NCBI GenBank assembly: GCA_023974075.1
Contig: CM043791.1
Coordinates: 20,505,701-20,569,700 of the forward strand
Length of the DNA stretch: 64,000 nucleotides
Source of the DNA: Chaenocephalus aceratus
Lineage: Eukaryota > Chordata > Actinopteri > Perciformes > Channichthyidae
Direction: 5' to 3'
In this document: piece after piece, positions 47,518 to 59,613 of the stretch
Layout of the letters: every line of letters starts with the position of its first letter
How positions within the stretch are numbered: the stretch's first letter is position 1
The notes under the pieces: generated by a model
What the model was told of the DNA's origin: nothing
Databases searched by the model: none
The model's input: only the letters and a program-made list of their open reading frames with translations
Program-made: the position numbers and the translations under genes

Positions 47518-49345
47518 TAACATTAATTTTCTGGACTCAATGTGTGTCTTGGCCGTTTTCTTTGTTCCAAGCAAATGAGTGCTTTTTGTTTTGAAATCAC
47601 TTCCGCGAGTTTCGCGGGCCTCCCCCCCTCGCTCCACTGACCATTAGACCATTTAGTAAGGTAAAAAGCAAAAGGGCAAAAACGCCTCTCAGACGCTCTT
47701 TCCGTTTACTTTTTTAATAAAGAAAAACAAATGGTCCGTAGATAGACGGACTCATATAGCCTATATGTATACTGTAAGGAGAATGTATGTGCGTGAGAGG
47801 ACCAGTATGAATGATGGCATAAAATATGCAAAGAAAAACCTACAGAGTGGGGGGGGGGGGAGAGCTGTGGAATGTGACCCTTCCTCCACACATTCCGATG
47901 GCCAATTCGTTTTAAACAAAGAGTTTGCAACACAGGACAGCATAGGCAACATGGGGGGTGGTGGGGGCTGGTGAACGGTCTGGTCAATGTTTGTAAACAC
48001 AATCCCCAGGATGTGTCCTAATCAAACCAAAAGAGAAAATGCAGATATCATTCTCTCTCTCGACTCGCTGGTATCTCGAGCTGAGCGCTCATTGGTGTTC
48101 ATACTGCTCAGAGGCTGGGCTGCTCTGTATATGTACAGTATGTCTAGCTAGAGTAAAACATTTTTGGTTCTTTTAGATTTTGGATTTCTGTATTTCTTTA
48201 TTTGTCTTTGTGCCCTTCTCATTGTGTTAAAGAAGTAACATCTGATGACAGGCTGTGGGTTGTATCTGGCCATCAATAAAGCCCTCCTTTTCAGCAGATG
48301 TAAAAGGTTTGTATTGTAATGTAGTGTATTCATACTGTACCCCTCCTCACTGTTTATTCATCATTCAAACATGTACACCTTCCTTTTTTCCTATGTTTCC
48401 AATTGGTTCCCAAATCTGAACATTGACCAGTGGCATAACATCAGCAGCCGGGTAAATGAGAGACTGCGGAGCCCCCGAAAAACAGATCCCGAAATAGCTA
48501 TGGTGTCTGTTATGTCAGTTATTTTAAATAAAACGTTGAAAACTGAACTTGAAAATTGTTTCCTCTTTTTATTTTATTTATCATTTTCGGGACGGGGAGA
48601 CGTGTGTGATTATCTAACTAAGTTATATTCATATTCTTGACGGGAAGAGCCGTGTAAATGGGTGGCCATATGCATTTGAAAAGCAATATAAATCACACAG
48701 TTATACAATAGGCTATAAAAGCACCATCGATAACCATTACCTTTATCCAATTCAAACTTTGGACGGGAAAAAAGGAAGGTGTACATGGTTGGGCTGTACT
48801 GTAGGCCTACTGTATACATACAAAGGCCATTCAAGCTAGAGTTCTTCTGGAAATGTTCACATCAGGCCAGAGTCCTGCATCGGGTGACCCGCAAAAAAGG
48901 TGATTCGCGGGTGGTATTTTTTCAGACGCTTTTTTCCGGGTTCGGTTCTGGGTAAAACAAAGATGATGCGGGTCGGGTCGCGGGTATTGCATAATAAATA
49001 TATTAAAATAATAATAATTTAGTTTAATGTTTAAATCCTCAGACTTCTCCCAATCGCGGGACCGCGCGTAATCATAACCTCTGCCGCGCATCAATCAGCT
49101 GCTGTGCGCGCCACATTCGAAACGGCTGAGGTGAAGCTCTCTATGGAGAATACAGCATTTTCAATAACACTTCCTCAAGAGCTAAATCCAACGTCTGGGA
49201 GGATTTTGGTGTCATCCTAGATGGAGGAAATAACCAACATCCCACGCTTTTTGAGACAAATATGCAACTATAGTGTGTTAATAATTGCACGTTTTCACTA
49301 CTCATATATAGGCTATGCGGGTTCGGGTCGGGTTGCGGAACTAAT
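47518..49345. other. Repeat-rich non-coding DNA
   Basis: Contains a G-run near 47851, a CTCGCTGGTATCTCGAGCTG block at 48064 that matches the MITE at 49353-50397 in inverse orientation, and a GCGGGTCGGGTCGCGGG-rich repeat at 48895-48990 and 49317-49340. No gene with a recognisable domain. Confidence 0.45.
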
Positions 49346-49462
49346 TGGCAATAGGCTTGTTTGAGACACATTGCGGCTCGCCTCGAAAGTAGACGAGAAT
49401 AGCCGATCGCAGCCGGGGGAGGTCTCAAAAAGCTCGCCTGAAGTCGGACAGCTCGGAGTCGG

Positions 49463-49569
49463 CTTCTTCTTCTTCTTCTTCTTCTTCTTCTTCTTCTTCT
49501 TCTTCTTCTTCTTCTTCTTCTTCTTCTTCTTCTTCTTCTTCTTCTTCTTCTTCTTCTTCTTCTTCTTCT
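49463..49569. repeat. (TTC)n microsatellite
   Basis: About 35 TTC units within the MITE. The poly-Glu, poly-Lys, poly-Arg and poly-Phe frames are artefacts. Confidence 0.97.
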
Positions 49570-49624
49570 CTCGGTTTTTTTGGCGGATTGCAAACAACTT
49601 TAAGGTGCATACCGCCACCTCCGG

Positions 49625-49820
49625 AGTCGGCTTGACTCGATTTGCATTTATAAAGAATGCACACATGTGTTTAATCGTTAATGTCAGATATGTACTAAGT
49701 AAATACATTTTTTCCTGCTCAAGATTAGATTCAACTTATTGTTATTGCACATATTACATGTACTGAGACAACGAAATGCAGTTTAGCTTCTAACCAGGTG
49801 CAACAAGCAGTGAAGTGAAA
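49625..49820 (+). repeat. 200-bp dispersed direct repeat, copy 1
   Basis: GTCAGATATGTACTAAGTA, CTGCTCAAGATTAGATTCAA and CAACGAAATGCAGTTTAGCT occur here and again at 50510-50715 with about 5 percent differences. Confidence 0.85.
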
Positions 49821-50509
49821 AGTAATGTACACAATAGACAGAATAAATATAGAATAAATTGAATGATGAATAAACAGTGAGGGGTATGAATACACTAGAT
49901 ATCAGCCTGTGAGCAGTATGAACAGTGTGTATGAATATGCTAAGATATATAAAGTATGAAAACGGGAAGCAGTATAGTATAAAATATATAGATATTAATT
50001 TCATGATGATAAACATTGTGGAACAATGATGAAAAATGGGAATGGATGTGGTGACGTAAAACTGACACAAAACAACAACAAACTTTTGCCAGCCAATTGG
50101 AGAGTTTCATCAGCAGCACGTGGTAAAAACCACCAATGAGCGCTCAGCTCGAGATACCAGCGAGCCGTTTCCCATCAAGCATTTCGCTTCCGCAGCTCGT
50201 GGAGAGCAACTGCGCCAACTCGCCTCGCCTCGCTCTCAAGGCTGCGGGCGTCTTTGTCCCGCGAGATTTCAAAGTCTCATGTGGGCGAGCCTCCAGAGCA
50301 AGTCGGACAAAATGACTAACCATCATGCAACGCACTAGCAAGACGTTGATCGCAACTGTGCAGGTCTGCGCAGGTCTTGCTTGTCTCAAACAAGCCTAGT
50401 ATGTGCGGGTAGCGGGGCGGGTTATGATTTTGTTTGAATGATTAAATGTCATCAGGCACCTTCAAGTTAAACAATCAGGTGCACACTTTAATGTGCCGCC
50501 GCCTCGGGA

Positions 50510-50715
50510 CACGGCTTGACTCGGTTTAAAGAATGCACAAATGTGTTTAATCGTTTATGTCAGATATGTACTAAGTAGCCTAAATACATTTGTTCCTGCT
50601 CAAGATTAGATTCAACTTTATTGTTATTGCACATATTGCAGGTACTGAGACAACGAAATGCAGTTTAGCTTCTAACCAGGTGCAACAAGCAGCGAAAAGT
50701 AATGTGCACACTACT
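50510..50715 (+). repeat. 200-bp dispersed direct repeat, copy 2
   Basis: Second copy of the segment at 49625-49820, just outside the MITE. Copy 1 lies inside it. A local duplication or a separate retroposon insertion could explain this. Confidence 0.85.
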
Positions 50716-51600
50716 ACAGTAAACAATTAACACAGTAAATTATGTGGATTAAACCACATTTATTTCGTTAAAAATAAACGAAATATGATTTTGTTTGAAT
50801 GATTAAATGTAGGGTGAATTGCCCTAATGTGGGACATTTTTGCATTTCAGACTTCGGGAATATATTGCGATATGAAGCCGATACAATAAATCAAAATCCA
50901 GTAGGCCTACCATTCCGAAATCCCCAGTAATATTAGACACTAATAATACAGTAAACTATTAACACTGTACATATTATTGTTTGCCCGTGGGATTAGGATG
51001 ATCGGTAGTGAGAGCCGCTGCATTTTCCTCCGGTCGGATGTGATATAAAAACAAAGCGATTATTTTTGTTGTTGTAAACACACGTGGATTAAATGTAGTG
51101 CATTCATTTCAACTCGCGAAACATATGATACATTAAATGAATGTGAGGATGATGATTAAAAATCGTTTGTTTGAGTCTGGATGCATTTCCTGATCTAAAA
51201 ACATAGCGATGGTTTTGTACTTACGCCAACGTGAATTAGACATTATTTTGTTAAATAAAAACATGGTGATGTTTAGTAAATGATTACATGTCTCTTATTT
51301 AGCATAGAATATGATCCTATCCGTGACATATGGATCTTAACAAATATCCGCTATATCAGATGAGTTCCAGTGTGGCAGCTTTTCACGGCTCCCCCTGGTG
51401 GATCCATGATCCATTGCAGCTGGTTTAATTATAATTAAATGTATTTATCAAGGGGGCGTTTCAAGTCCTGCGGGGGGGGTTTTCCTTTTTCAGGATAGGC
51501 GCTACTGTACATCTGTAACATAAGCTGGTGATAGATAAATGCTGGTCTGCTGGTATGCCAGCAGACAAATATTTCTAAAGAAAGAAACCGAAGGGAGGAA
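50716..51600. other. Non-coding DNA, no gene seen
   Basis: AT-rich, no recognisable domain; a G-run at 51472-51480. Confidence 0.45.
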
Positions 51601-51604
51601 ATGA

Positions 51605-51722
51605 TGATAGCTAGACTCAGAATAAATCACACAGCATTGAATGGTGCGCTGCATGTCATGGGGAAAAGTAACAGTGACAAGTGTAGGAACTGTGGAGTTA
51701 AAGAAAATGTGGAACATCTATA
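51605..51722 (+). pseudogene. LINE C-terminal fragment with CX2C...H motif
   Basis: One frame reads ARLRINHTALNGALHVMGKS, then KCRNCGVKENVEHL and a stop. This matches the C-terminal region of I/Nimb-type fish LINE proteins with a zinc-like CX2C...H end. Only about 40 codons remain. Confidence 0.55.
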
Positions 51723-52140
51723 AAGCTGAAAGAGAAAAACTAAAGGATAACGTTTTTCCTCGGAGCAGGAAAAAAACCAGAGGTGACAGGGCCTTCAGTG
51801 TTGCAGCTCCCAGACTGTGGAACAGCCTCCCAGCACATATCCGGACTGTTGAGCCTATTGAACTTTTTAAATCCCAGCTAAAAACTCACCTCTTTGCACT
51901 GACTTTTAATACTAGTTGAGCATTACATTTTTATATTTGTATGTGTTTTTTATTTATTTATTTTTTATATGTTTCTAGTTATTGTGCTTTTTATTATGTT
52001 TTTAATTATTGTTTTTATTATCGTACTCCCATTGGGTTATTCACTATTGTAGTTACTGCCTGCCCTGTACAGCACTTTGGTCAACCGAAGGTTGTTTTAA
52101 ATGTGCTATATAAATAAATAACGATTGATTGAGATTGAGA
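51722..52140 (+). pseudogene. L2-like LINE 3' end
   Basis: The frame to 51919 includes RGDRAFSVAAPRLWNSLPAH and LFKSQLKTHLFAL, the C-terminal end of L2-type proteins. A 3'UTR follows with ACAGCACTTTGGTCAAC, GTGCTATATAAATAAAT and a short TTGA tail. It is 5'-truncated. Confidence 0.85.
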
Positions 52141-52155
52141 TTTAGAGGCAGAGAG

Positions 52156-52595
52156 TGTGGTGTCTAGACAGTTGTGTTAAGTTAATTTATTTAGTTCAGT
52201 CCTTTTGTCTTTTGCCTTGTCTTGTGATTTCCTGTTTTATTTTGTAGTAACCTTTCCCTCTCGTTTCAGAGCATTCCTGCCCTGGTGTGTTTTTCCCACC
52301 AGTGTGATTGTCAGCCCCTCCCTTAATTGTTGCCACCTGTGTCCCCTTACCTAGTGTGTATATATAGTCTGCGTCTCCCTTTGTCTTGTGTCAGTTCGTC
52401 TTGTCTCGTCAAGCCTGCCAGTCATCCCTTGATCGTGTGAAGTATATTTTTGATAGTCCATGTAGATGTTTTTTGGTTTAGAGTTTTTGATCCTCCAAGT
52501 GAGCGTTTTGTGTTTGACCTTAATTAAAAGACCTTGTTAATTCTAATCTGTTTCTGGTGTTGTGCATTTGGGTCCTGAGCCTCGTGACATTCTTA
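52156..52595 (+). mobile_element. Probable 5' LTR of a Ty3/gypsy element
   Basis: The region starts TGTGGTGTC and ends near GTGACA (52588), with a TATATATAG promoter-like box at 52361. The gag start follows 20-30 bases later. The 3' LTR is missing, so the boundary is approximate. Confidence 0.6.
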
Positions 52596-52616
52596 ACAGT
52601 ACGAACTGACCAAAGA

Positions 52617-54055
52617 ATGGACCCAGCCGACCCAGACAGGTTCAGAGCAGCTCTGCGCTCACAAGGCACGCTTTTGTCTCAGCATGACGATCAGCTGAAA
52701 TCAATTGACCAGGGAGTGAGAGAATTGAGTGGTCGTCAAGAAAGCTTCCAAACATCTGTGAACAGCCAAGTAAACCACCTGGCAGATCAGCTTGTTCGTG
52801 TCCTTGCCCACCTGGAAGCTGGATCTCAAACTGTTTCCGCGGCTGTACCCCTGCCTGAGGCTGTGATCCAAGGACCTACTTCTTCTTCATGCTCTCGTCT
52901 CGCATCTCCAGAGAAATTCTCCGGTGACTCAGGTGACTGTCGTCCTTTTTTAGTCCAATGCGACCTGCATTATCAACATCAGCCTTCTGCTTTTCCAACA
53001 GACCAGTCTAGAATAGCTTTCATGATAACACACTTGACTGGTAGAGCAGCAGCGTGGGCTACAGCAGAATGGGCTAGAGACTCTCCCCTTTGCAGATCAC
53101 TTGGACTGTTTACTGATTCCCTTAAAAAGATTTTTGATCGTACAGCGCCAGGGAGAGAAGCGGCTAAAGCTCTAGTTCAACTCAAGCAAAGAAATCAAAG
53201 AGTGTCTGATTATGCCATAGAGTTTTAGGACAATAGCAGCAGACAGTGGCTGGAATGATCTGGCCTTGCTGGATGCCTTTGTAAATGGACTTTCAGGCCT
53301 TGTCAAAGATCACTTAGTCCCATTAGATCTTCCAGAAGATTTAGACTCTGTGATTGCTCTGGCTATACGAATAGATAATAGGCTCTGGGATAGACAAAAA
53401 GAAAGAGAACATCCTGCAGTTCGTTCACCAAGCTCCAGGGGGCCTCCTCGTGGCATCCGGATGAGGGAGGATTCGTTTCCAGGGGTCTGGATCAAGCCTC
53501 CTTTGACAACGCCATCCACCACATTAGAGGAACCCATGCAACTTGGCCGAGCAAGACTTTCACTGGAGGAGCGGGAACGGCGCCTCCGCCAGGGCCTGTG
53601 TTTCTACTGCGGGCATCGTGGACACCTGATGGCCGCTTTGCTCACTAAAAGACGGGGCTCCCCAGGCAAGAGGAGGGCGCTGGTGAGCCGACTAACTTCT
53701 GACTACTCTCCTCGTACGCTGACTCCTATCCAAGTAAAATTAGGTAAGAAAACCTTAACACAGAATGTTCTCATTGATTCAGGAGCAGACGAAAGTTTTA
53801 TGGACTGGAATTTTGCCAAAAGCTTGAACATTGTCACCATGCCCTTAGCTCAACCTTTAAATGCCAGCGCCCTTGATGGAAGATTATTGTTTCAAGTCAC
53901 TCACCACACAGAACCCGTCCAGGTTATCATAAATCACAACCACACAGAATTCATGACATTCCATTTATTCGACTCCTCACAACACCCTATGATTTTAGGC
54001 TTCCCATGGTTGAAAAGACATAACCCTCACATTGACTGGGGAAAAATCGATCTGT
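52617..54055 (+). pseudogene. Ty3/gypsy gag and protease, broken
   Basis: The first frame (ATG 52617 to TAG 53228) starts MDPADPDRFRAALRSQG and contains a retroviral-type capsid region with GDSGDCRPFLVQCDL and LTGRAAAWATAEW. An extra T near 53224 shifts the frame; the reading resumes with TIAADSGWNDLALLDAF. A zinc knuckle CFYCGHRGH has lost its last cysteine. The protease active site is VLIDSGADESFMD, followed by MILGFPWLKRHNPHIDW. The element then stops abruptly at about 54055, where LINE sequence begins, so reverse transcriptase, RNase H and integrase are absent. Retrotransposon relic, not a host gene. Confidence 0.92.
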
Positions 54056-55590
54056 GTGCTGATGTAGAAACGGCATGGTCTTATTTTTATCTTGGTGTTA
54101 TGGAGATCATTGATAGACATGCACCCCTGCGTAAATTTAGAGTAAAGGGATGAGACAATCCTTGGTTTCTGCTGAACTGTCTAGTCTCCTGCATGAGAGA
54201 AACAAGACTAGGAAATCAGGCTCAGAGGGTAGAATGGCTGCGTTTTAGGCAGCTAAGGAATAGCTTCACTTCAAATGTCAAAAGTGCAAAGTCGAAGTAC
54301 TATTTGTCAGTTACCACAGAAAACCTAAATAATCCTAGGAAATGTTGGAAAGCCATAAAATCGATATCCACCGGTGAGACCCGTAATGAGCTACCTCCGT
54401 GCCTTACCACAGCATCTGGCACTATATCGGACAGGGCCACTATTATGCTAAATTGCTTTTTGTTCTATGTTTGATTCTGTGACTAACTCTGCTGCTGTGA
54501 ACACCCCAATCCCTGACTCTGAACAATGTGGTCTAGAAAACCCTTTCAGTTTTACTCCTTTTACTGTCAGTGTTGTTCATGAAGCCTTATCTAAGCTAGA
54601 TCCTAAGAAACCAGCTGGCCCGGACAACGTAGAACCTTTCTTTTTAAAGATAGCTGCAGATTGTATTGCTCTTCCTCTTACTACTCTTTTTAACCTCTCC
54701 CTCAGCACAAATGCAATTCCAAAAGTATGGAAGTCAGCTTATGTCTTGCCTTTGCTAAAAGGAGGGGAGGCAACTATTTTAAATAACTATAGGCCAATCT
54801 CAAAATTGTCAGTTCTGGCGAAGGTGCTCGAACGCCTAGTGAGTGAACAGATAAAGGAGTTTTTATGTAAAAAATGATATCCTGTCTAAACATCAGTCAG
54901 GCTTCAGAAAGCAACATAGCACCATCACTGCGACAATGAAAGTGGTGAATGACATTACGAATATTTGAGATAATAAGCAGAGTTGTGCAGCTCTGTTTAT
55001 TGACCTTTCCAAAGCGTTTGACACCGTTGATCATCACATTTTGAAGCAGAGGCTACTCAGTATTGGCATATCCAGCCATGCAGTGGGGTGGTTTGTGAAC
55101 TACCTCTCTGAAAGGTCACAATGTGTTCATTTTGATGGGCTTGTCTTCTGAGTGGTTAAACATTGCTAATGGTGTTCCTCAAGGTTCTGTTTTAGGTCCA
55201 CTTTTATTCTCTATATATACAGTATCAACAGTTTAGATCTCATGATGTTGTTTTATTAAATGTGCCAAGTGCTAGGACTGTCTTAAGGAAGAAAGCTTTT
55301 AGTTGTGCAGCTCCACTAAATTGGAACAGTCTGCAAACATGTTTAAAACTGAGCACAAGTTTTTGGTTCCCCTGCATCATTTTAAAACTCGGCTGGGTGA
55401 CATGCTGTTTGATACTCATGGTACCTGTCACTGTAAATAGAGTTTGTAAACTGTACCCTGTACATTATGTTGTATGTCATCCTTATTGTTGTTCTGTTGT
55501 TTTTATGTTACATGTGTAACTAATGTCCTGCAGGTCACCCTTGAAAAATAGATCTTTTGATCTCAAGGGCTTTCACCTGGTTAAATAAGG
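54056..55590 (+). pseudogene. CR1/Rex1-like LINE, reverse transcriptase, broken and deleted
   Basis: Starts mid-protein with AWSYFYLGVMEIIDRHAPLR, the end of the endonuclease-to-RT linker. Frames at 54193-54474 and 54467-54877 contain RFRQLRNSFTSNVKSAKSKY and KPAGPDNVEPFFLK with YRPISKLSVLAKVLER. A third segment has ALFIDLSKAFDTVDHHIL (about 54990-55045) and a GVPQGS block (about 55170-55190). The catalytic FADD segment is missing by internal deletion. The 3' tail carries GCAGGTCACCCTTGAAAAAT and CACCTGGTTAAATAAGG. Exact subfamily uncertain. Confidence 0.85.
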
Positions 55591-56414
55591 CTACAAACAA
55601 ACAAAGAAGAACAAACTTTACAATGCCCTGCAGTCCAAAGAAACGTGGTGTAATGCCACAATTAATTAATCATTCGTCATACCAAAACATATCTAACTAA
55701 CTAACAAACAGATAGAGTTGGCCGTGACAGATGTTCCTCCTGCATGAGCAGCCACCCATTTTGCACTTAAATAAATGTTCCAGTAACTTTCAACATCAGG
55801 ATAGTACTTTGAATCAAACTGTTTACATGCTCGGATACTAGCACCAGCTTTCATTTATTGCTGATCACTTTTCTACAATTCATATATTCGTTATCTGTAC
55901 ATCTATACTGTATGGAATTTCTACAGGGGCCTATGTCAAAATATAACAATATTTTATTTAGTTTTTCCTACAGTAATAGATTTGTGTTTACTGGAAAATT
56001 GCACATTACATCTTGTACTTCCATTTGCAATGGGCTAAAACTGTTGGAATGACAAGATAATACGTATTAATTTACCTGCCAAGTAATTTATATTAAGTGC
56101 AACTAATATGTAGATGTTATAATATTGCACGTGCTAATTGAATTCCTATCTAGTTGCTTCAATTGAGGTTGCCAACCTTGGCTGAGACTTCAGGAATTCA
56201 TTGCACCTGACCTAGAAATAGTCACACAATAATAAGTTGTTACACTTCTGATACTATATTTATAATTGATAAAAAATGTGTTAGTGTGACAAACTTTTAA
56301 ATTCGCTGCACACCAAAGAAAAGTGGGTGTGATGCCACTATAAAAACAAAAAAAGAGAAGATCACAGAGCATTTAATTAATCCCATATCATCCTTAACCT
56401 GTTCAACCCATCAG
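55591..56414. other. Non-coding DNA with a short dispersed repeat
   Basis: ACCAAAGAAA...GTGGGTGTGATGCCAC-like phrases near 55640 and 56315 are related to each other. No gene. Confidence 0.4.
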
Positions 56415-56775
56415 GGTCGGTTTGCTATCCTGGCTCCAAAATGGTGGAATGAGCTCCCCATTGACATCAGGACAGCAGATAGCTTACACATCTTCCGGCG
56501 CAGACTGAGAACTCATCTCTTTCGACTCCACTTCGAGCAATAAAATGAAAACAAACAAAAATAAAAAATAAAAAGCACTTACATACTAACAAAGCACTTA
56601 TACTAATAAAGGACTGGCTTATCTAAGCCAGTTTGAGTAGCACTTAAAATGGTTTGGCTCTATGAAACCTAATGTACTTATATGATTCTGTTTTCTTCAA
56701 GTTTGTATCTTCTTGGTCGAATGCACTTATTGTAAGTCGCTTTGGATAAAAGCGTCAGCTAAATTAAATGTAAAA
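56415..56775 (+). pseudogene. L2/Maui-like LINE 3' end
   Basis: The frame 56415-56541 reads QGRFAILAPKWWNELPIDIR, then FRRRLRTHLFRL, the L2-type C-terminus. The 3'UTR ends GTAAGTCGCTTTGGATAAAA and GCGTCAGCTAAATTAAATGT, the widespread fish L2 tail. 5'-truncated copy. Confidence 0.88.
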
Positions 56776-57094
56776 ACAAGACGCGCTGAGAGGGGGCGGG
56801 GCTTATATCGATGTAAAAACTGTGGTAGAAACCAACTACAACAAAATGAACATAATTTACCGTGATTTAATGGTAATACACGTTTCAAAATGATGCCGAA
56901 GTAACTACATACTGATACCAGTTAGTAAAAACCATGAATTAATGCTTTTGACAAGTGTGCAGACAAGAGGGCAGGCAAAACAAACTTTTAAAATGTGTGT
57001 TTTCTGAATGGAGATCGAATCCATCAGGCCTAAACTAACCTGTAGCTGCTCCGTCCAAACCATGGTCCAAACTCACAACACGTCATATTATATT

Positions 57095-57190
57095 CAAATG
57101 TTGAAGTGTTTTCTGAAATGCTGTAGCGTTTTCTGAAATGTTGAAGTGTTTTTCTGAAATGCTGTGGCGTTTTCTGAAATGTTGTTTTGA
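57095..57190. repeat. Tandem TTTTCTGAAATG repeat
   Basis: Five TTTTCTGAAATG units alternate with TTGAAGTG and CTGTAGCG/CTGTGGCG spacers, about 19-20 bp each. The two overlapping minus-strand frames across it are by-products. Confidence 0.85.
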
Positions 57191-59017
57191 CTTGCACTTC
57201 CGGGCCACCGTAGATATAACATAGGTCTCAATCTTTTTAATTCGCTCTGCAAGAAAGAAACAAAGCCCAAAAATGTCAAAACAATTTCTTGCTGAGAGTA
57301 TAGGTTCTGGGTCATATTCAAAAAACACATGTATAAAAGAATCAAAGTCAAGAAGTGCCGTTTGAATTGCCCAGTATGAAGAAGCTCATAGAGGCAGGAA
57401 CCCAGAGAGGGACAAAGTGTGATAAATCATACAGTATGCAGTGATGTTTCATTAGACAAATGAGATGAAGAAGACGGCAACAGAGAGCCTGTTCTTTTCC
57501 AAGCTGCTGTTTCAGCTCACGCATATCAATGAGGAGGTGGAAGGGATTCTTTTATAGTTGAAGATTGAATGCAGAGTGTGTCCCTCTACTTGAGAATGCC
57601 CCCCCTGTTTGTCTTCATGTGAAGATGGAGAGATGTTTACGCTTACAGCTACTGAGCCCCTAGCATCACACCCAGCGCCCCGACACAGACAGAGGCACAA
57701 AGGACAACGACAGTGAGAGGAAGAGCCTGAGTTATATTTGTAAGCAATGCCTGTAGCACTGGCGATATACACAAATAAAGAATGGCGCACACGCAGACAA
57801 CATAGTGCGTGTTAATGCAAGGCCCAGTGCTCGGGTCATGCCCTCCCTGTGACGCCGGCTCAGTGGACACACAGCATGCAGGAGTCATCGCTAGCTGCCA
57901 TTGATAATCACCGTAATGAATGTAAAGGCCCCGACACACAGTGACTACTGCAAAAAATAGCCTACAAGCATTCACAACAAAGCTGAGGTTTGTGGAAATG
58001 TGGCATACAATACATTTTGTACTCAGTAATGCTGTCATCTTGTTGAAATGTTGCATATTGTTTACAGTCAGTTTGAAGTAATAATGTTTGAAAAGCATTT
58101 AGAATATCATATATGAAGTGCATGCTCAAATATGGAAAACTTGTATCTCTTAAAAAAATGCTGAGAAATTACCTCCGGGCTCCACAGGACATGGCTGCAA
58201 TTGCCCTGCCAATGCTTTTCAAAGTGTAAATAATCTTGAAGCTTCACAGATCTTACAGCGTTGTTGAATAATGCATGCTTGAAATTACAGTTGGTCTGAT
58301 AGCCGCCTCTGTTGTATCAGGGTATCTTCTTCCTCTCTCTCTCTGATCGATCACAGCCCATAATTCCCTCTATCTAAAAAGTGATATATCACAGAGAGGA
58401 CTCTGATAAGAGATTTCTGCTTTGTCACCTTTTGAAAAAAAGTTCCTCTATCTGTGTTCGCACTGCAAGTGGAAATTGCACACCAATCCAGAGTGTAAAG
58501 GTTTGGATATAATGCCTTAAGAAAAGCCTGAGAGAACCACTCAGAATAAATATATACTGCTGCAGGGCATATCCTCTCTATTTAATCAACCGTTTGCCTT
58601 GTTTACTATAGATTGATCAACCAGAGACTTTCTCCAGGTAATTTTCCCATCTGAGTGCTAGACGATAAAATCCATAAACAAACCTGAAATCTATCACTGA
58701 GGGCAGATCATGAGCAATTCAAAGTGTGGGAGCTTGAAAGCGGACGATGCTTTATAGTATTGATTCTTTGGTGACTTTTTTCTGACTCTTTTCATCTTTT
58801 CAATCTTAACACTTCAAACTTGAAAGACAATAATTAGTTTCACTGAGTGATAATCCTTTACTTTAATCTTCAATAAGATTTCTCCAAAAATGATTTTAAA
58901 ATAAATTGCTTTCGAAGTATATCTAAGAATCATTTTAATTTGCAGTACTGTCTTCCGACCAAAAATGTATAAAACAGCTTTATATTTGTTATAAAATCAT
59001 TGCATTTAGGAAGCCAT
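57191..59017. other. Non-coding DNA, no gene seen
   Basis: The 149-codon minus frame at 57649-58098 has no recognisable family. The segment 58560-58760 is complex and repeat-free, with CATAAACAAACC forkhead-like and TAATCA words, so an enhancer is possible. No RNA gene identified. Confidence 0.4.
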
Positions 59018-59613
59018 AGGCGCTTTCACACTAAGTACTTTGCCGTACTTAGTTCATCGGAACTCTTTAGTTCCCGTAACTAAAGAGCAGATCGCATTCA
59101 CACCGCCTCTGACGTCACTTCTTCTTCTGCTTTGGGTTTACTGGTAGGCCGCAAACAACTTCACGGCGTATACTGCCACCCGAAAATCCCCGGCCGGAAG
59201 TCCCCAGAGTTGGGGACTGGCCTTCTGAGTAAATAGCCAGAACACCGACACCTCCTCATCACTCCACCGCTCCCATGTTTTTTTTTGTGTTGCCATAAGT
59301 TAGTCTCTCTCCGTTGGTTGCGCTGGGCTAATGCTAATGCTAATAATTGCTAATGCCAGCAAATACAATACGGAGTTTTATGGGGCATGGTTTGCAATTC
59401 GCCCAGCCAATCAGAAATGGGAAACTTTTTTCTCCAGGAAAGTACCTGCTCTCTAGTAGGGACTAAAAAGGGGGGAAAAAGTTCTCATGAACTAAGTTCT
59501 CATGAACTAAGTTCTAGTTCCGGATCTTTTTTGGTGTGAACGCAAAATCCCAGGAACTATCGGAACTAAAAGGGAAAAAGTACGGGGAAAAGTACTCCGG
59601 TGTGAAAGCGCCT
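59018..59613. mobile_element. 0.6-kb MITE with AGGCGCTTTCACAC termini
   Basis: AGGCGCTTTCACAC at 59018-59031 is the exact complement of 59600-59613. The interior holds AACTAAGTTCTCATGAACTA duplications and the module CAAACAACTTCACGGCGTAT shared with the MITE at 49353. No coding capacity. Confidence 0.8.

Larger units (their letters stand above)
49353..50397. mobile_element. MITE with AGGCTTGTTTGAGACA termini, host of a TTC tract
   Basis: AGGCTTGTTTGAGACA at 49353-49368 is the exact complement of 50382-50397, and TA-like bases flank both. The interior carries the TTC microsatellite and a module CAAACAACTTTAAGGTGCATA at 49590, which resembles CAAACAACTTCACGGCGTATA in the MITE at 59018. No transposase frame. 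Confidence 0.7.

Noticed and set aside
49141..49766. 150- and 131-codon Arg-, Lys-, Glu- or Phe-rich ORFs
   Set aside because: All arise from the TTC microsatellite within a MITE.
57649..58098. 149-codon minus-strand ORF as a membrane protein gene
   Set aside because: It has hydrophobic stretches, but no recognisable family, no splice or promoter context, and is within the range expected by chance.
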